From: Ornithinimicrobium pekingense DSM 21552
GTDB taxonomy: Bacteria; Actinomycetota; Actinomycetes; Actinomycetales; Dermatophilaceae
Length of the DNA: 64,000 nucleotides
Direction: 5' to 3'
NCBI RefSeq assembly: GCF_000421185.1
Contig: NZ_ATWJ01000010.1
Location: 124,001-188,000, forward strand
In this document: in pieces, positions 36,091-47,386 of the stretch
How the letters are laid out: each line of letters opens with the position of its first letter
How positions within the stretch are numbered: position 1 is the first letter of the stretch
Position numbers and translations under genes: made by a program
Notes under the pieces: model-generated
What the model saw: the letters and a program-made list of their open reading frames with translations, nothing else
What the model was told of the DNA's origin: nothing
Database searches by the model: none

Positions 36091-36333
36091 CTAGAGGACG
36101 TCGTCCGCGGGGCCCCCGGGGACCGGCCGCTGCTCGTCCGGCAGCAGCCGCTCGGCCTCCTGCTCGACCGTGTCGTCGACGTCCCGCTCGTCGTCGGGCA
36201 GCACCTCGTGCGGGACGGCCAGCTCCTCGGCGCGGTCGTCCTCAGGCACCAGGTCACGGGGGTCGACCAGCTCCCCGTCGGTCGTGTCGCGCGCCTCATC
36301 CCGACCGTGCGGGCGTCCGGGCTGACCACTCAT
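36091..36333 (-). CDS. Small acidic hypothetical protein
   Basis: An 80-residue protein rich in Asp, Glu, Arg and Pro and free of hydrophobic helices (DDTVEQEAERLLPDEQRP). It is probably disordered. No family recognised. The ATG at 36333 and codon use like the neighbours suggest a real gene, though the short length makes this uncertain. Confidence 0.5.
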   Translation of the reverse strand: MSGQPGRPHGRDEARDTTDGELVDPRDLVPEDDRAEELAVPHEVLPDDERDVDDTVEQEAERLLPDEQRPVPGGPADDVL

Positions 36334-36414
36334 CGTCGTTCCTCTCCGGTGGCTGCTCGATGGGTCATCCCCAGTCTGGCCGCGACCGGCCCACGAGGCA
36401 CCTCGAGACCGCCG

Positions 36415-36468
36415 GACGGTGCGGCGCCGGTGGGGCGGTGCCGGTGGGGCGGTGCCGGTCGGCGGCAC
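36415..36468. repeat. Short tandem repeat upstream of the Crp/Fnr gene
   Basis: The 14-bp unit GGTGGGGCGGTGCC occurs twice in a row (36429-36442 and 36443-36456). A partial copy lies before it (from 36418) and a GGTCGGCGGCACC variant after it, so the cluster can also fold back on itself. It lies 30-80 bp upstream of the regulator gene. Confidence 0.6.
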
Positions 36469-36497
36469 CACGTCATACTGGCCACGAGGAGGCAGGG

Positions 36498-37202
36498 ATG
36501 GGCACACGGCACGCAGCGTCGGCACAGGAGGACCTGTGCGTGGCGCGGGTCCCGCTCTTCTCCGGCCTGACCCACGACCAGCAGCTGGAGGTCGCCGCGG
36601 TCGCCAGGCCGACACGGGTCGACAGGGGTGAGCAGCTCTACGCCGCCGGCTCGGGGATCTCGCAGCTGGTCGTCGTGCACACCGGGCGCGTGAAGATCTC
36701 GCGGCTCAGCGCCGACGGCCACGAGCAGATCGTGCGGGTGCTGGGCGCGGGCGACTTCGTGGGTGAGTCGGCCTTCCTCACGGGCGCCCGTCCCGACCAC
36801 GTCGCGACGGCGCTCGAGCCAGGCAGCATGTGCGTCTTCCGCCACGCCGACCTCGACCGGCTGGTCCGCGAGCACCCCAGCATCGGGCTGCGGATGCTGC
36901 AGGGCGTCAGCCGTCGGCTCGACGAGACCGAGACCCGGCTGGCCTCGGTCATCTCCGGCGACGTCTCCTCGCGCCTGGCGGGTTACCTGCTGTCCCTGCC
37001 GGCCACCTACGGCCCGCACGGCCCGACGGTGACCCTCCCTCTGCCGAAGAAGGACGTCGCCTCGCTGCTGGACACCACGCCCGAGTCGCTGAGCAGGCAG
37101 CTGCGCAGGCTCGGCGACTCCGGGGTCATCGCGCAGCACGCCGGGCGCCGGGTCACCCTCACCGACGTCGACGCCCTCACCCAGCTGTCGGCTCCCGTCT
37201 GA
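36498..37202 (+). CDS. Crp/Fnr-family transcriptional regulator
   Basis: A 234-residue regulator. The N-terminal cyclic-nucleotide-binding-like beta barrel spans residues 18-130 (VPLFSGLTHDQQLEVAAVA, ADGHEQIVRVLGAGDFVGESAFLTG). A C-terminal winged helix carries VASLLDTTPESLSRQLRRLGDSGVI. It lacks the four-Cys Fe-S set of true FNR (one Cys near residue 14). The ATG at 36498 has GAGGAGGCAGGG before it. The nearby NO reductase, molybdenum hydroxylase and CueP genes are possible targets; this is inferred from location only. Confidence 0.88.
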   Translation: MGTRHAASAQEDLCVARVPLFSGLTHDQQLEVAAVARPTRVDRGEQLYAAGSGISQLVVVHTGRVKISRLSADGHEQIVRVLGAGDFVGESAFLTGARPDHVATALEPGSMCVFRHADLDRLVREHPSIGLRMLQGVSRRLDETETRLASVISGDVSSRLAGYLLSLPATYGPHGPTVTLPLPKKDVASLLDTTPESLSRQLRRLGDSGVIAQHAGRRVTLTDVDALTQLSAPV

Positions 37203-37296
37203 GGACGGACGTCGGCTTCGTCACAATCCTCCCAATCGGCTGCGACATGCCGTAGTATTTCCTGCGTAGCTGCCTCACCCGAAGGGTCCTCACCTC

Positions 37297-37920
37297 ATGC
37301 GTGCACGTGTCTCCACCTCCGCCGTCGGCCTGGCGCTCGCCCTCACCGTCTCGCTGTCCGCGTGCTCCACCGGTGCGCAGGAGCAGGCCTCCCCCGCCGG
37401 GGGGTCTCCCTCGCCTGCGGCGACGGTCGACACCGACCAGCTCCTGGCCGAGGTCGGCCTGGACGGCAGGTCCGGGCAGGAGATCGTCGAGGAGCTCGAG
37501 CGCAGTCCCGAGCCCCGTCCCCTCGCCGTCGGCGCCTCCGTGCGCGAGGACCACGTTCTCGTCAGCGACGGCACGCAGGAGGTGGCCGTCCCCCTGCCCG
37601 AGGACGCGTTCTACGTCTCGGTCGCACCCTTCGTCGAGGAGACGCACGAGTGCTTCTACCACTCGCTGGCCACCTGCCGCGGCGAGCTCGCCGGCGAGGA
37701 GGTGTCGGTGCTCATCAGCGACGGCGACGGGCAGGTCCTCGTCGACGAGACCGTGACGACGGGAGCCAACGGGTTCACCGGTTTCTGGCTCCCCCGCGGG
37801 ATCGAGGGCGGCACGATCGAGGTCACCGCCGACGGCCTCGAGGGCAGCGTCCCCCTCGCCACGACGCCGGGCAGCCCCACCTGCGTGACCACCCTGCAGC
37901 TCGCACCCGTCGAGGCCTGA
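37297..37920 (+). CDS. cueP: CueP-family copper-binding lipoprotein
   Basis: A 207-residue exported lipoprotein with lipobox LSAC (Cys near residue 23). The mature domain matches CueP, which sequesters copper outside the cytoplasm in Salmonella: YVSVAPFVEETHECFYHSLATCRGEL holds the metal-binding C...HSL...C set, shown here in shortened form as HECFYHSLATCRGE. GFTGFWLPRGIEGGTI and the C-terminal SPTCVTTLQL supply the third Cys. Role in copper or redox stress is inferred from the family. It follows the Crp/Fnr gene by 94 bp; TAGTAT at about 37253 is a possible -10. Confidence 0.87.
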   Translation: MRARVSTSAVGLALALTVSLSACSTGAQEQASPAGGSPSPAATVDTDQLLAEVGLDGRSGQEIVEELERSPEPRPLAVGASVREDHVLVSDGTQEVAVPLPEDAFYVSVAPFVEETHECFYHSLATCRGELAGEEVSVLISDGDGQVLVDETVTTGANGFTGFWLPRGIEGGTIEVTADGLEGSVPLATTPGSPTCVTTLQLAPVEA

Positions 37921-37927
37921 CGCGGGT

Positions 37928-38131
37928 ATGGAGCGTGCCGCGCGCACCCGGCCCAGCGCCCGGTGCCCCATCCGTCCCGGCGACGCCTGCAGCCTGTGCA
38001 TGCCGGGCGTGACCGGACCGCAGGACTGCGGGCTCGTCTACCTCGTCCAGGACGACCCGGAGATGGCTGCCGAGCTGGCCGCTCGGCGCAGCAGCGTCGC
38101 ACAGCAGGAGCGTCTCGCGTCCGGCCGGTAG
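37928..38131 (+). CDS. DUF6767-like small Cys-rich protein
   Basis: A 67-residue protein with CPIRPGDACSLCMPGVTGPQDC, four Cys in a compact loop, followed by LVYLVQDDPEMAAEL. It resembles a small actinobacterial family (DUF6767, by memory) of unknown function; the Cys spacing suggests a metal site. It starts 7 bp after the cueP stop and is probably co-transcribed. Confidence 0.68.
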   Translation: MERAARTRPSARCPIRPGDACSLCMPGVTGPQDCGLVYLVQDDPEMAAELAARRSSVAQQERLASGR

Positions 38132-38231
38132 CGCAGCCGCCATCCCGCGGACCCGGTCGGTCCCTGAGCGCCGGCCGGGCCGGGCAGGCCACGCCGCTCG
38201 AGGCGCCGACGCAGCATCCTGGCCGCCCGCC

Positions 38232-38254
38232 CGGTGACGACCTCCTCGTCACCG
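38232..38254. terminator. Hairpin terminator between convergent genes
   Basis: Perfect 9-bp stem CGGTGACGA (38232-38240) with TCGTCACCG (38246-38254), 5-nt loop. It lies between the DUF6767-like gene (plus) and the polyprenyl synthase gene (minus). The rest of 38132-38280 shows nothing else recognisable. Confidence 0.65.
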
Positions 38255-38280
38255 CCTGAGCAGTCCCTGCGACCAGCCTC

Positions 38281-39312
38281 TCACCGGTCCCGCTCGACCA
38301 TGTAGGTCACCAGGTCGCGCACGAACCACCGGGCCGGTGTGCCGGGCAGTCCCGCGAACGCCTCCTCGAAGCTCTGCGCCGCCGCCCGCGCGATGCCGCG
38401 GCCGAACTCGTCGGCGAACGCGACGCTGCCGTGGTCGTGCATCAGTGCCACGATCTGCTCCACCTGGTCCGACGAACGCTGCGCGGGCGGCAGAGCGAGG
38501 AAGCGCCGCACCCGTTCGCGGTCGGCCGGTGCCGCGGCCGCGAGCAGGTGGATGAGCACAAGGGTGCGCTTGCCCTCCCGCAGGTCCCCCAGGGCCTCCT
38601 TGCCGTAGACGGCCTGGGAGCCGACGAGGTTGAGGACGTCGTCGCGGATCTGGAAGGCGGCCCCGAGGAAGAAGCCGAACCGGGTCATCGCCGCCAGGTC
38701 GACCGCTCCCCGCGATCCGATGAGTGCTCCGACCCGCAACGGCAGCAGGGTCGTGTACCAGCAGGTCTTCTGCAGGATGAGGTCGAGGTAGTCGTCCGGG
38801 CAGAGGTCGGTGCGGCCGTCCCGCATCCACCCCAGCTCCCGGGCCTGCCCGCTGACCGTCTGCCGTGCCATCACGTCGAACTCGGACCAGACCCGGGAGG
38901 CCAGGCGCGTCCCGAGGAGCCGCTCGTTGTCGCGCAGCGCGCCCAGCGCGACGACGGCGAGCCCGTCGCCGGCGTTGATCGCACCGGCCCGGCCGTAGCG
39001 CCGGTGCAGGGTAGGTCGCCCGCGGCGCAGCTCGCTGTCGTCCTCGACGTCGTCATGGACCAGCATCGCGGTGTGCACGAGCTCGATCGCGGCCGCCGAG
39101 GGCATCGCCTCCTCCTCGCGGCCACCGTAGGCAGCGCAGGTCGCCAGGCACAGGGCGGGTCGCAGACCCTTGCCTCCCCGACCGAGGTAGTCACCCGCGG
39201 GCGTGAGCAGGTAGGGGGAGAGCGCGTCGTCGTCCAGGTAGGCGGCCGCGGCGCTGCGGGCCGCGCCGCCGAAGGAGGCCAGCCGCTCGCGGAACTCCGC
39301 GGACGTGCTCAT
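38281..39312 (-). CDS. Polyprenyl (geranylgeranyl-type) diphosphate synthase
   Basis: A 343-residue trans-isoprenyl diphosphate synthase. The first Asp-rich motif is VHDDVEDDSELRRGRPT and the second FQIRDDVLNLVG, with GGKGLRPALCL near the N-terminus. It condenses isopentenyl diphosphate with allylic diphosphates; bulky aromatic residues before the first motif are absent (IELVHTAMLVHDD), so product length is uncertain, C20 or longer being plausible. Last gene of the five-gene operon, overlapping the Ig-like gene by 4 bp. Confidence 0.9.
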   Translation of the reverse strand: MSTSAEFRERLASFGGAARSAAAAYLDDDALSPYLLTPAGDYLGRGGKGLRPALCLATCAAYGGREEEAMPSAAAIELVHTAMLVHDDVEDDSELRRGRPTLHRRYGRAGAINAGDGLAVVALGALRDNERLLGTRLASRVWSEFDVMARQTVSGQARELGWMRDGRTDLCPDDYLDLILQKTCWYTTLLPLRVGALIGSRGAVDLAAMTRFGFFLGAAFQIRDDVLNLVGSQAVYGKEALGDLREGKRTLVLIHLLAAAAPADRERVRRFLALPPAQRSSDQVEQIVALMHDHGSVAFADEFGRGIARAAAQSFEEAFAGLPGTPARWFVRDLVTYMVERDR

Positions 39313-39863
39313 GGGCCGTCCTCGGCCGGCGACGTCCGCACGTGCAGCAGCAGGGGTAGGCACTGGCGTGGCGTGGCTGTGCTCGTCACCACCCCGTGGA
39401 AGTGGCCCGGCGGTGTGCCGGCGGGCACACGCACCTGCACCCGGACCTCCACGGAGCCCCCGGCGGCGACCTCGATCCCGGCGCTCGACGGCACCCCGAC
39501 CGTCGGGGCCGGGAGGAGGTGCCCCTCCGCCGAGGTCAGGCTGCTCACCCGCACGCGAGCCCGGACCGGGGCCGTCGTGGGGTTGTGGATCCAGAGCGAC
39601 CCCCCGGTGCTGCTCCCGGCGGGCACGGCCGGCAGCTCGAGCGCCTCCGCGGGCTGCGGCCCCGGTGCGGGCCCGCCGACGGCGGGCAGGTCGAGGGTGC
39701 GCGGACCGTCCCGGTCGGCCAGGTAGCGGTCCACCGTCGCGATGCAGCGCTCCGCCACGGCGCTGGCCGAGGCGAGCCCCAGGACCTGCACCCTGTCGAC
39801 GATCTCGCCCGCGACGGCGGCCGTCCCCGCGAGGCCGCCGCCGACACCGCGCTGCCTGCTCAC
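39309..39863 (-). CDS. Small Ig-like-domain protein of the isoprenoid operon
   Basis: A 184-residue protein, GTG start at 39863 overlapping the flavoprotein stop. Residues 15-50 are helical (EIVDRVQVLGLASASAVAERC). A Pro/Ala linker leads to an Ig-like beta domain (SLWIHNPTTAPVRARVRVSSL, VPSSAGIEVAAGGSVEVRVQV, TPPGHFHGVVT). No signal peptide, so it is probably cytoplasmic. The same kind of C-terminal domain ends the 523-residue protein that heads this operon (APGLYVGEV-like strand in both), suggesting a common binding partner. Function unknown. Confidence 0.72.
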   Translation of the reverse strand: MSRQRGVGGGLAGTAAVAGEIVDRVQVLGLASASAVAERCIATVDRYLADRDGPRTLDLPAVGGPAPGPQPAEALELPAVPAGSSTGGSLWIHNPTTAPVRARVRVSSLTSAEGHLLPAPTVGVPSSAGIEVAAGGSVEVRVQVRVPAGTPPGHFHGVVTSTATPRQCLPLLLHVRTSPAEDGP

Positions 39864-41941
39864 GGGACGTCCCCGCCCGCCGGGCCGCCGAGCGTCGCGG
39901 CCCGCACGGCCCGGGCCGCCAGCACCCCCGACCGCACCGCCGCCTCGAGGCAGCCGGCGTCGAGCCCGCAGGCCGTCCAGTCCCCCGCCACCACCAGGTT
40001 GGCCACCCCGGTGGCGCCGGGGGCCATGCGGTGCCGGCCGCTGCCCGGCAGGGACTGCACGTAGCGGTCCGAGGGGTCGGTGTTCGCCCGCAGGTACTGC
40101 GCGTCCAACCGGTCCGGTCCGACCCGGCCCTGGCCGTCGTGCAGCAGCTCCCAGCGGAAGCCCGCGCCGTCCGCCGCCGCCGGCCACAGCACCCGGACCT
40201 GGTCGTCGAGGAAGCGGGTCAGCGTCTGGCGGACGTGCCGCTCCCCGGTCGCGTGGTCTGGGACGTCGGGCATGGTCCCGCAGAAGTAGGCCAGGCCCTG
40301 CGGTGCGGGGGCCGGCCAGTCCTCGCGAACCAGCAGGTGCGGCATCGACGCCCAGGTGTCGAAGGTGTCCCCGAACCCGCTCAGGGTCACCCCCGCGGGC
40401 CCCTGCCAGCCCAGCGCGCTCTCGGGCTGCTCCAGCCACAGCTGGGCGGACATGGTGGCCACGGTCGCGACCTCGCGGCACATCGCCCCCCACGCCGGTA
40501 TGCGGTCGAGGAGCTCGGCGGCGACGTGCGGCACCATCCCGAGCGAGACCGCCAGGACGGCGACGTCGAAGTCACGGCCGGCCTCCAGCAGCTCCCGGCC
40601 TACGCCGGGCGCCGCGGCGCCGCCGGCGGGGTGGGTCTCCAGGTCCGGTCCCGGGTCGCCGTCCAGCTGAGAGACCACCGGGCCCGCCGGCCAGCACGGC
40701 AGACCGTGGTGGCGCACGAGGGGCTCGTAGTCGACCCGGCCGGGCGCCAGGTCCGCCTGCCGGGCCAGGTCGACCGACGCCACCCGCCGCCCGTCCGGCC
40801 CGAGGTGCACCTGGTCGAGCCTGCGGAAGAAGCGGAAGCGCACCCCTCTGCGCACGAGCGCCTGGTAGAGGGGGGCGAAGACGACGTCACCCATCCCGGC
40901 CTGCATCCGCCAGAAGACCGCGCCCTTGGCGTCGAAGAGCATGCGGCCGGCCAGCTGCAGCCCCAGACCCGCGGCGAAGCGTGGACGGGATCGGTCCCCT
41001 CCCTCGTAGGCCAGGGCGAGGTCGTACATGCCGCGCACCACGGGCGAGTCGAGCGTGGTGGGCGCGGCGCCGTGGAGCGCGAGCCACTCCCGGTAGTCGA
41101 GGTGGTCGATCCGCTCGTACCCCTGCCCGGACAGCAGCCCGTCGGCGAGCATCCCCAGCAGGGTTGTCGACACCAGGTCCACCAGCTCCCAGGTGCGCCA
41201 CGCTGCCGGGCTGGCGCGCACCGTGGCCCGGAGCTCGTCCCGCACCGTCACAAGGGTCGTGGTCAGGGGCGCGGACCAGGCCTCGTCGAGGTCGTCGCTG
41301 CCCAGCAGGGCTGCCGCCCTCTCGGCCAGGACGGTCAGCGCGGCCAGGGAGGTCAGGGCACCGGCCCGGACGGCCAGGCCGGGGTCGACCGCCGCCGCAC
41401 CGCGGGGCCGGGGCGAGGTGCTCAGGTAGGGCTCGGTCGGGCGCGCCCGCGCACCGGTCACCCCGTGGAAGTCCGCGAGGAGCCGCAGCCCGCGCACGGC
41501 GACGTCGAGCGGACGCAGCGGGCGGTCCTCCGCGCCGGGCTCGCCCGGCAGCCGCCCGTCCCCCGTGAACCGGGTGACGAAGGCCTCGGGTCCGGCCGGT
41601 CCCCCGACGTCCACCAGGCCCACGTCGCCGGACGGGACGAACGCGTCGCGCCAGGTGCTGATCGGGCAGCCGGGGTCGGTGGTGGCCCGGTCCAGCTCGC
41701 CGTAGACCTCGCGCAGGACGCGGAAGGTCGCGTCGTAGTAGCCCAGGAGCACGTGCAGCCCGTGCTCCTCGACCCGGCCGTGCTCGCCCCTGCTGCTGGC
41801 GCCCTTGCCGCCCAGGCGCCAGCCCCGCTGATAGACGGTGACGGACTCGAACCGGTCGCGCCACGCTCCCGAGGTCAGCTCCCAGGCGGTCGTCAGCCCC
41901 GCCATCCCTCCCCCGAGGATCACGACGCGGTCCCGGCCCAT
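39860..41941 (-). CDS. FAD-dependent carotenoid-desaturase/amine-oxidase-like protein
   Basis: A 693-residue flavoprotein. The FAD-binding start is RVVILGGGMAGLTTAWELTSG, followed by GWRLGGKGASSRG and EEHGLHVLLGYYD. The C-terminal FAD segment is LVVAGDWTACGLDAGCLEAAVRSG, as in plant-type phytoene/zeta-carotene desaturases and hydroxysqualene dehydroxylase (HpnE). The 200-residue central insert makes it longer than those enzymes. An isoprenoid substrate is inferred from the co-operonic polyprenyl synthase. ATG at 41941, 2 bp after the cyclase stop. Confidence 0.82.
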   Translation of the reverse strand: MGRDRVVILGGGMAGLTTAWELTSGAWRDRFESVTVYQRGWRLGGKGASSRGEHGRVEEHGLHVLLGYYDATFRVLREVYGELDRATTDPGCPISTWRDAFVPSGDVGLVDVGGPAGPEAFVTRFTGDGRLPGEPGAEDRPLRPLDVAVRGLRLLADFHGVTGARARPTEPYLSTSPRPRGAAAVDPGLAVRAGALTSLAALTVLAERAAALLGSDDLDEAWSAPLTTTLVTVRDELRATVRASPAAWRTWELVDLVSTTLLGMLADGLLSGQGYERIDHLDYREWLALHGAAPTTLDSPVVRGMYDLALAYEGGDRSRPRFAAGLGLQLAGRMLFDAKGAVFWRMQAGMGDVVFAPLYQALVRRGVRFRFFRRLDQVHLGPDGRRVASVDLARQADLAPGRVDYEPLVRHHGLPCWPAGPVVSQLDGDPGPDLETHPAGGAAAPGVGRELLEAGRDFDVAVLAVSLGMVPHVAAELLDRIPAWGAMCREVATVATMSAQLWLEQPESALGWQGPAGVTLSGFGDTFDTWASMPHLLVREDWPAPAPQGLAYFCGTMPDVPDHATGERHVRQTLTRFLDDQVRVLWPAAADGAGFRWELLHDGQGRVGPDRLDAQYLRANTDPSDRYVQSLPGSGRHRMAPGATGVANLVVAGDWTACGLDAGCLEAAVRSGVLAARAVRAATLGGPAGGDVP

Positions 41942-41943
41942 GG

Positions 41944-45213
<3,270 letters not shown>

Positions 45214-45216
45214 GCC

Positions 45217-46788
45217 TCATACCTCTGTCGACCGCGACACGTAGAGCTGGACAGGCACGGGCGCCCCGCCCGGAAGGGTCACCTCTCCGACGTAGAGCCC
45301 GGGCGACCACGCGGCCGCCTGGACCTGCAGCCGGACCGCGTGCCCCTGACCGAGCGGCTCGACCGTGGTGGTGACGGCTCCGGCCGGGATCCGGGCCGCC
45401 CCCGCCTCGATCGCGACCAGGTCCGAGACCACGGGTGCCGGCACCTCCTGGCCAGCGGGGACGCCGAGCGGGATGACGGTGCCCTCGACGCCCGCGGGCC
45501 TGGCGCCGCCACCGCCGGTGAACGCGTGCGCACGTGCTGCGGCGCCCCCACCGGTGCGCCCGGGCGGGGCGATCCCCCGCTCCAGACCCTCGTCGGCGAC
45601 CTGGGCCAGCGCGGTGATCCCGTGCATCCAGGCCTGCGACCAGTCCTTGGCCAGCTGGGAGAAGATCCGTCGCTGGTGACGGGCCAGGTCGGCGGCCCGG
45701 ACGTCCGGGCGCATGGCCTCCCCCGCCATCTCGTCCAGCAGGCTGACGTAGGTCCGGCTGGAGTCTCCCAGGAAGTCGATCCACTCCTCGGCCGGCTCGA
45801 GCCACGAGCAGTTCATGGTGGTCCCGGGCGTATGTGGCTCCTCCTCGCCGCCCGCCGGCCTGCTGCTCTGCCCGCCCTCGACGGCGGCCCGCACCCAGTC
45901 GGTCCAGAAGGGGCACACCAGGCGCGCCAGGTCGTCCCAGAGGTCCTCGCGGAAGCCGACGATCTTCAGCGCCCGGACCTGGCGCACGCCGCCCACGTCG
46001 ACGACCGACAGGAAGCCGCGGTCGACGTCGATCTGGTCGTCCAGGCTGAGCGCGAGGTCGTAGGTCATCCCGGCCGAGCGCCCGCTCTCGCACCAGTAGT
46101 CGCAGTGCAGCAGCGTGTCGACCCGCCGGACGAGCTGGACCTCCTCGTGGAAGATGCCGTGCCAGTGCTCGTCCCCGCGCGGCGGAGCAGGCAGGTCGAC
46201 GGGGGCCTGCGAGCCCACGACCTCCATCCCCTTGAACAGCATGGGGCCGCGCCTGGGCCAGCTGCGGGGGTCGACCCAGTCGGCCACGTCCGCGAAGGCG
46301 GCGTCGGTCTCGAACTCCGAGTAGACCCACGTCGCCCGCAGTCCGCCGACGTCCACCGTCCGCACGGTGCACACGTCCTCCCCCACGAACGCGGTCTCGT
46401 GGTGCGGCAGCGCCTGCCCGGACGGTGTCGTGGAGAACGGGACGGCCTCGCTCGTGGACAGCTTGAGGTCGTCCAGGAGACGGTCGGCCTGCACGCCGGA
46501 GCGGGCACCGGCCACGGAGGCGGCGAGCTCGCGGTACTGCGGCTCGGCCGACTCCCAGTCCGGGAACCCGCCTCGGGCCAGATCGCCCAGGACGCCGACC
46601 CGGGCGGAGACCGGCACCTGCTCCAGCGACGCCCGCGCGAGGGTGTGCAGGGCCTGACCGGTAGGTGCACGCCGGAAGCCGGGCGGCAGGTCGGGGTCGC
46701 GGACCCGCGCGTGCAGGTTCAGCAGCGCGGTGTGGTGCTCCTCCACCGTCGTCCAGCCGGAGTCGTCCTCGAGGCGCTCGGCCATCAT
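45217..46788 (-). CDS. START-like plus Ig-like protein heading the isoprenoid operon
   Basis: A 523-residue protein that I could not assign to a named family. Residues 150-310 look like a START/SRPBCC lipid-binding fold (ADWVDPRSWPRRGPMLFKGM, HWHGIFHEEVQLVRRVDTLL, GFREDLWDDLARLVCPFWTDW). A helical stretch follows (WSQAWMHGITALAQVADEG), then a flexible Gly/Ala linker and a C-terminal Ig-like domain (EPLGQGHAVRLQVQ, SPGLYVGEVTLPGG). The ATG at 46788 has AAGGTGG upstream. A hydrophobic-ligand-binding role would suit the polyprenyl synthase in the same operon. Confidence 0.68.
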   Translation of the reverse strand: MMAERLEDDSGWTTVEEHHTALLNLHARVRDPDLPPGFRRAPTGQALHTLARASLEQVPVSARVGVLGDLARGGFPDWESAEPQYRELAASVAGARSGVQADRLLDDLKLSTSEAVPFSTTPSGQALPHHETAFVGEDVCTVRTVDVGGLRATWVYSEFETDAAFADVADWVDPRSWPRRGPMLFKGMEVVGSQAPVDLPAPPRGDEHWHGIFHEEVQLVRRVDTLLHCDYWCESGRSAGMTYDLALSLDDQIDVDRGFLSVVDVGGVRQVRALKIVGFREDLWDDLARLVCPFWTDWVRAAVEGGQSSRPAGGEEEPHTPGTTMNCSWLEPAEEWIDFLGDSSRTYVSLLDEMAGEAMRPDVRAADLARHQRRIFSQLAKDWSQAWMHGITALAQVADEGLERGIAPPGRTGGGAAARAHAFTGGGGARPAGVEGTVIPLGVPAGQEVPAPVVSDLVAIEAGAARIPAGAVTTTVEPLGQGHAVRLQVQAAAWSPGLYVGEVTLPGGAPVPVQLYVSRSTEV

Positions 46789-46930
46789 TCACCCACCTTG
46801 TCGTGAACCACCGAGTGGGCCTGGTCCCCTGCACAGGATCATGCCGATCCCTGCAGTCTAGGGACGTGAGGGGTGCCGCGTCGATAGTCCTGCGGGTCCG
46901 CGCTCGACCGGGGCCCCGGCAGGCACGCGA
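46789..46930 (-). promoter_or_regulatory. Probable promoter region of the five-gene operon
   Basis: Non-coding leader. On the coding strand TAGACT at about 46861-46856 is a plausible -10 about 68 nt before the ATG at 46788; no convincing -35 is visible. Confidence 0.3.
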
Positions 46931-46959
46931 AGACCCCCGGCCGGAAGGCTCGGGGGTCT
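46931..46959 (-). terminator. Terminator-like hairpin, probably the displaced tRNA-Leu terminator
   Basis: Perfect 9-bp stem AGACCCCCG (46931-46939) with CGGGGGTCT (46951-46959), 11-nt loop. It lies 12 bp from the 19-bp copy of the tRNA-Leu 3' end at 46972, the distance and order expected downstream of a tRNA gene read on the minus strand. The intact tRNA at 58902 now lacks such a hairpin. Confidence 0.7.
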
Positions 46960-46971
46960 CGTCCTGCGTCG

Positions 46972-46990
46972 GTGTCCGGAGGGGGACTTG
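46972..46990. other. Left attachment-site remnant (copy of tRNA-Leu 3' end)
   Basis: GTGTCCGGAGGGGGACTTG is identical over 19 bp to 58901-58919, which is the last 18 nt of tRNA-Leu(GAG) plus one base. The rest of the tRNA is absent here. This is the classic footprint of integration into a tRNA 3' end. Confidence 0.75.
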
Positions 46991-47374
46991 CCCACATGGG
47001 ACACACACCCTGGACATCCAGATCGGAGCGTAACGCAGGTCAGAGGAGCATGCGAGGCACACCCATCTCGACGGCACTCGGGTGAACCCGCGCCGCGGAC
47101 CGACGTCATGCCATGACGGGCGGGAGTCCCTCACTCCCCCCGTCCGCTCCCCAGTGACCCGTCGCTCCATGGCATGACGTCACGACCCGTGACGTACCTG
47201 GCTTGGGAACGCACAGGTCCGTGACATCGCTGTACCGCCGATGTCCGGATGCTTGGCTGCGGCCCCCCTGAGTCCTCAAGCGGCTCCACGATGCCAGACC
47301 GGCCAGACAAGGTATGACCCTGACACCCGAGTCATCACTTGGTTAGATTCAATACAAGAGCGGCGTCATCACCG
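46991..47374. other. Non-coding region with dense palindromes beside the left att site
   Basis: No convincing gene. GACGTCATGCCATG (47102-47115) is repeated inverted at 47168-47181 with 52 bp between. Inside it GTCATG-C-CATGAC (47105-47117) is itself palindromic, and TGACGTCA (47175-47182) and GTCACG-ACC-CGTGAC (47179-47193) follow. The cluster resembles a recombination or regulator-binding region. The remaining sequence shows nothing else I recognise. Confidence 0.5.
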
Positions 47375-47380
47375 TACGGT
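47375..47380 (+). promoter_or_regulatory. -10 box of the HTH/HEPN-like gene
   Basis: TACGGT lies 6 nt before the ATG at 47387 in an AT-rich stretch. Confidence 0.4.
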
Positions 47381-47386
47381 ATATGC

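Noticed and set aside
36091-36615. Longer version of the acidic hypothetical protein starting near 36615
   Set aside because: It would run through the tandem repeat and the promoter and start of the Crp/Fnr gene. The ATG at 36333 is a better start.
46972-46990. A second, complete tRNA-Leu gene
   Set aside because: Only the last 18 nt of the tRNA are present; flanking bases cannot form the acceptor, D or anticodon arms.
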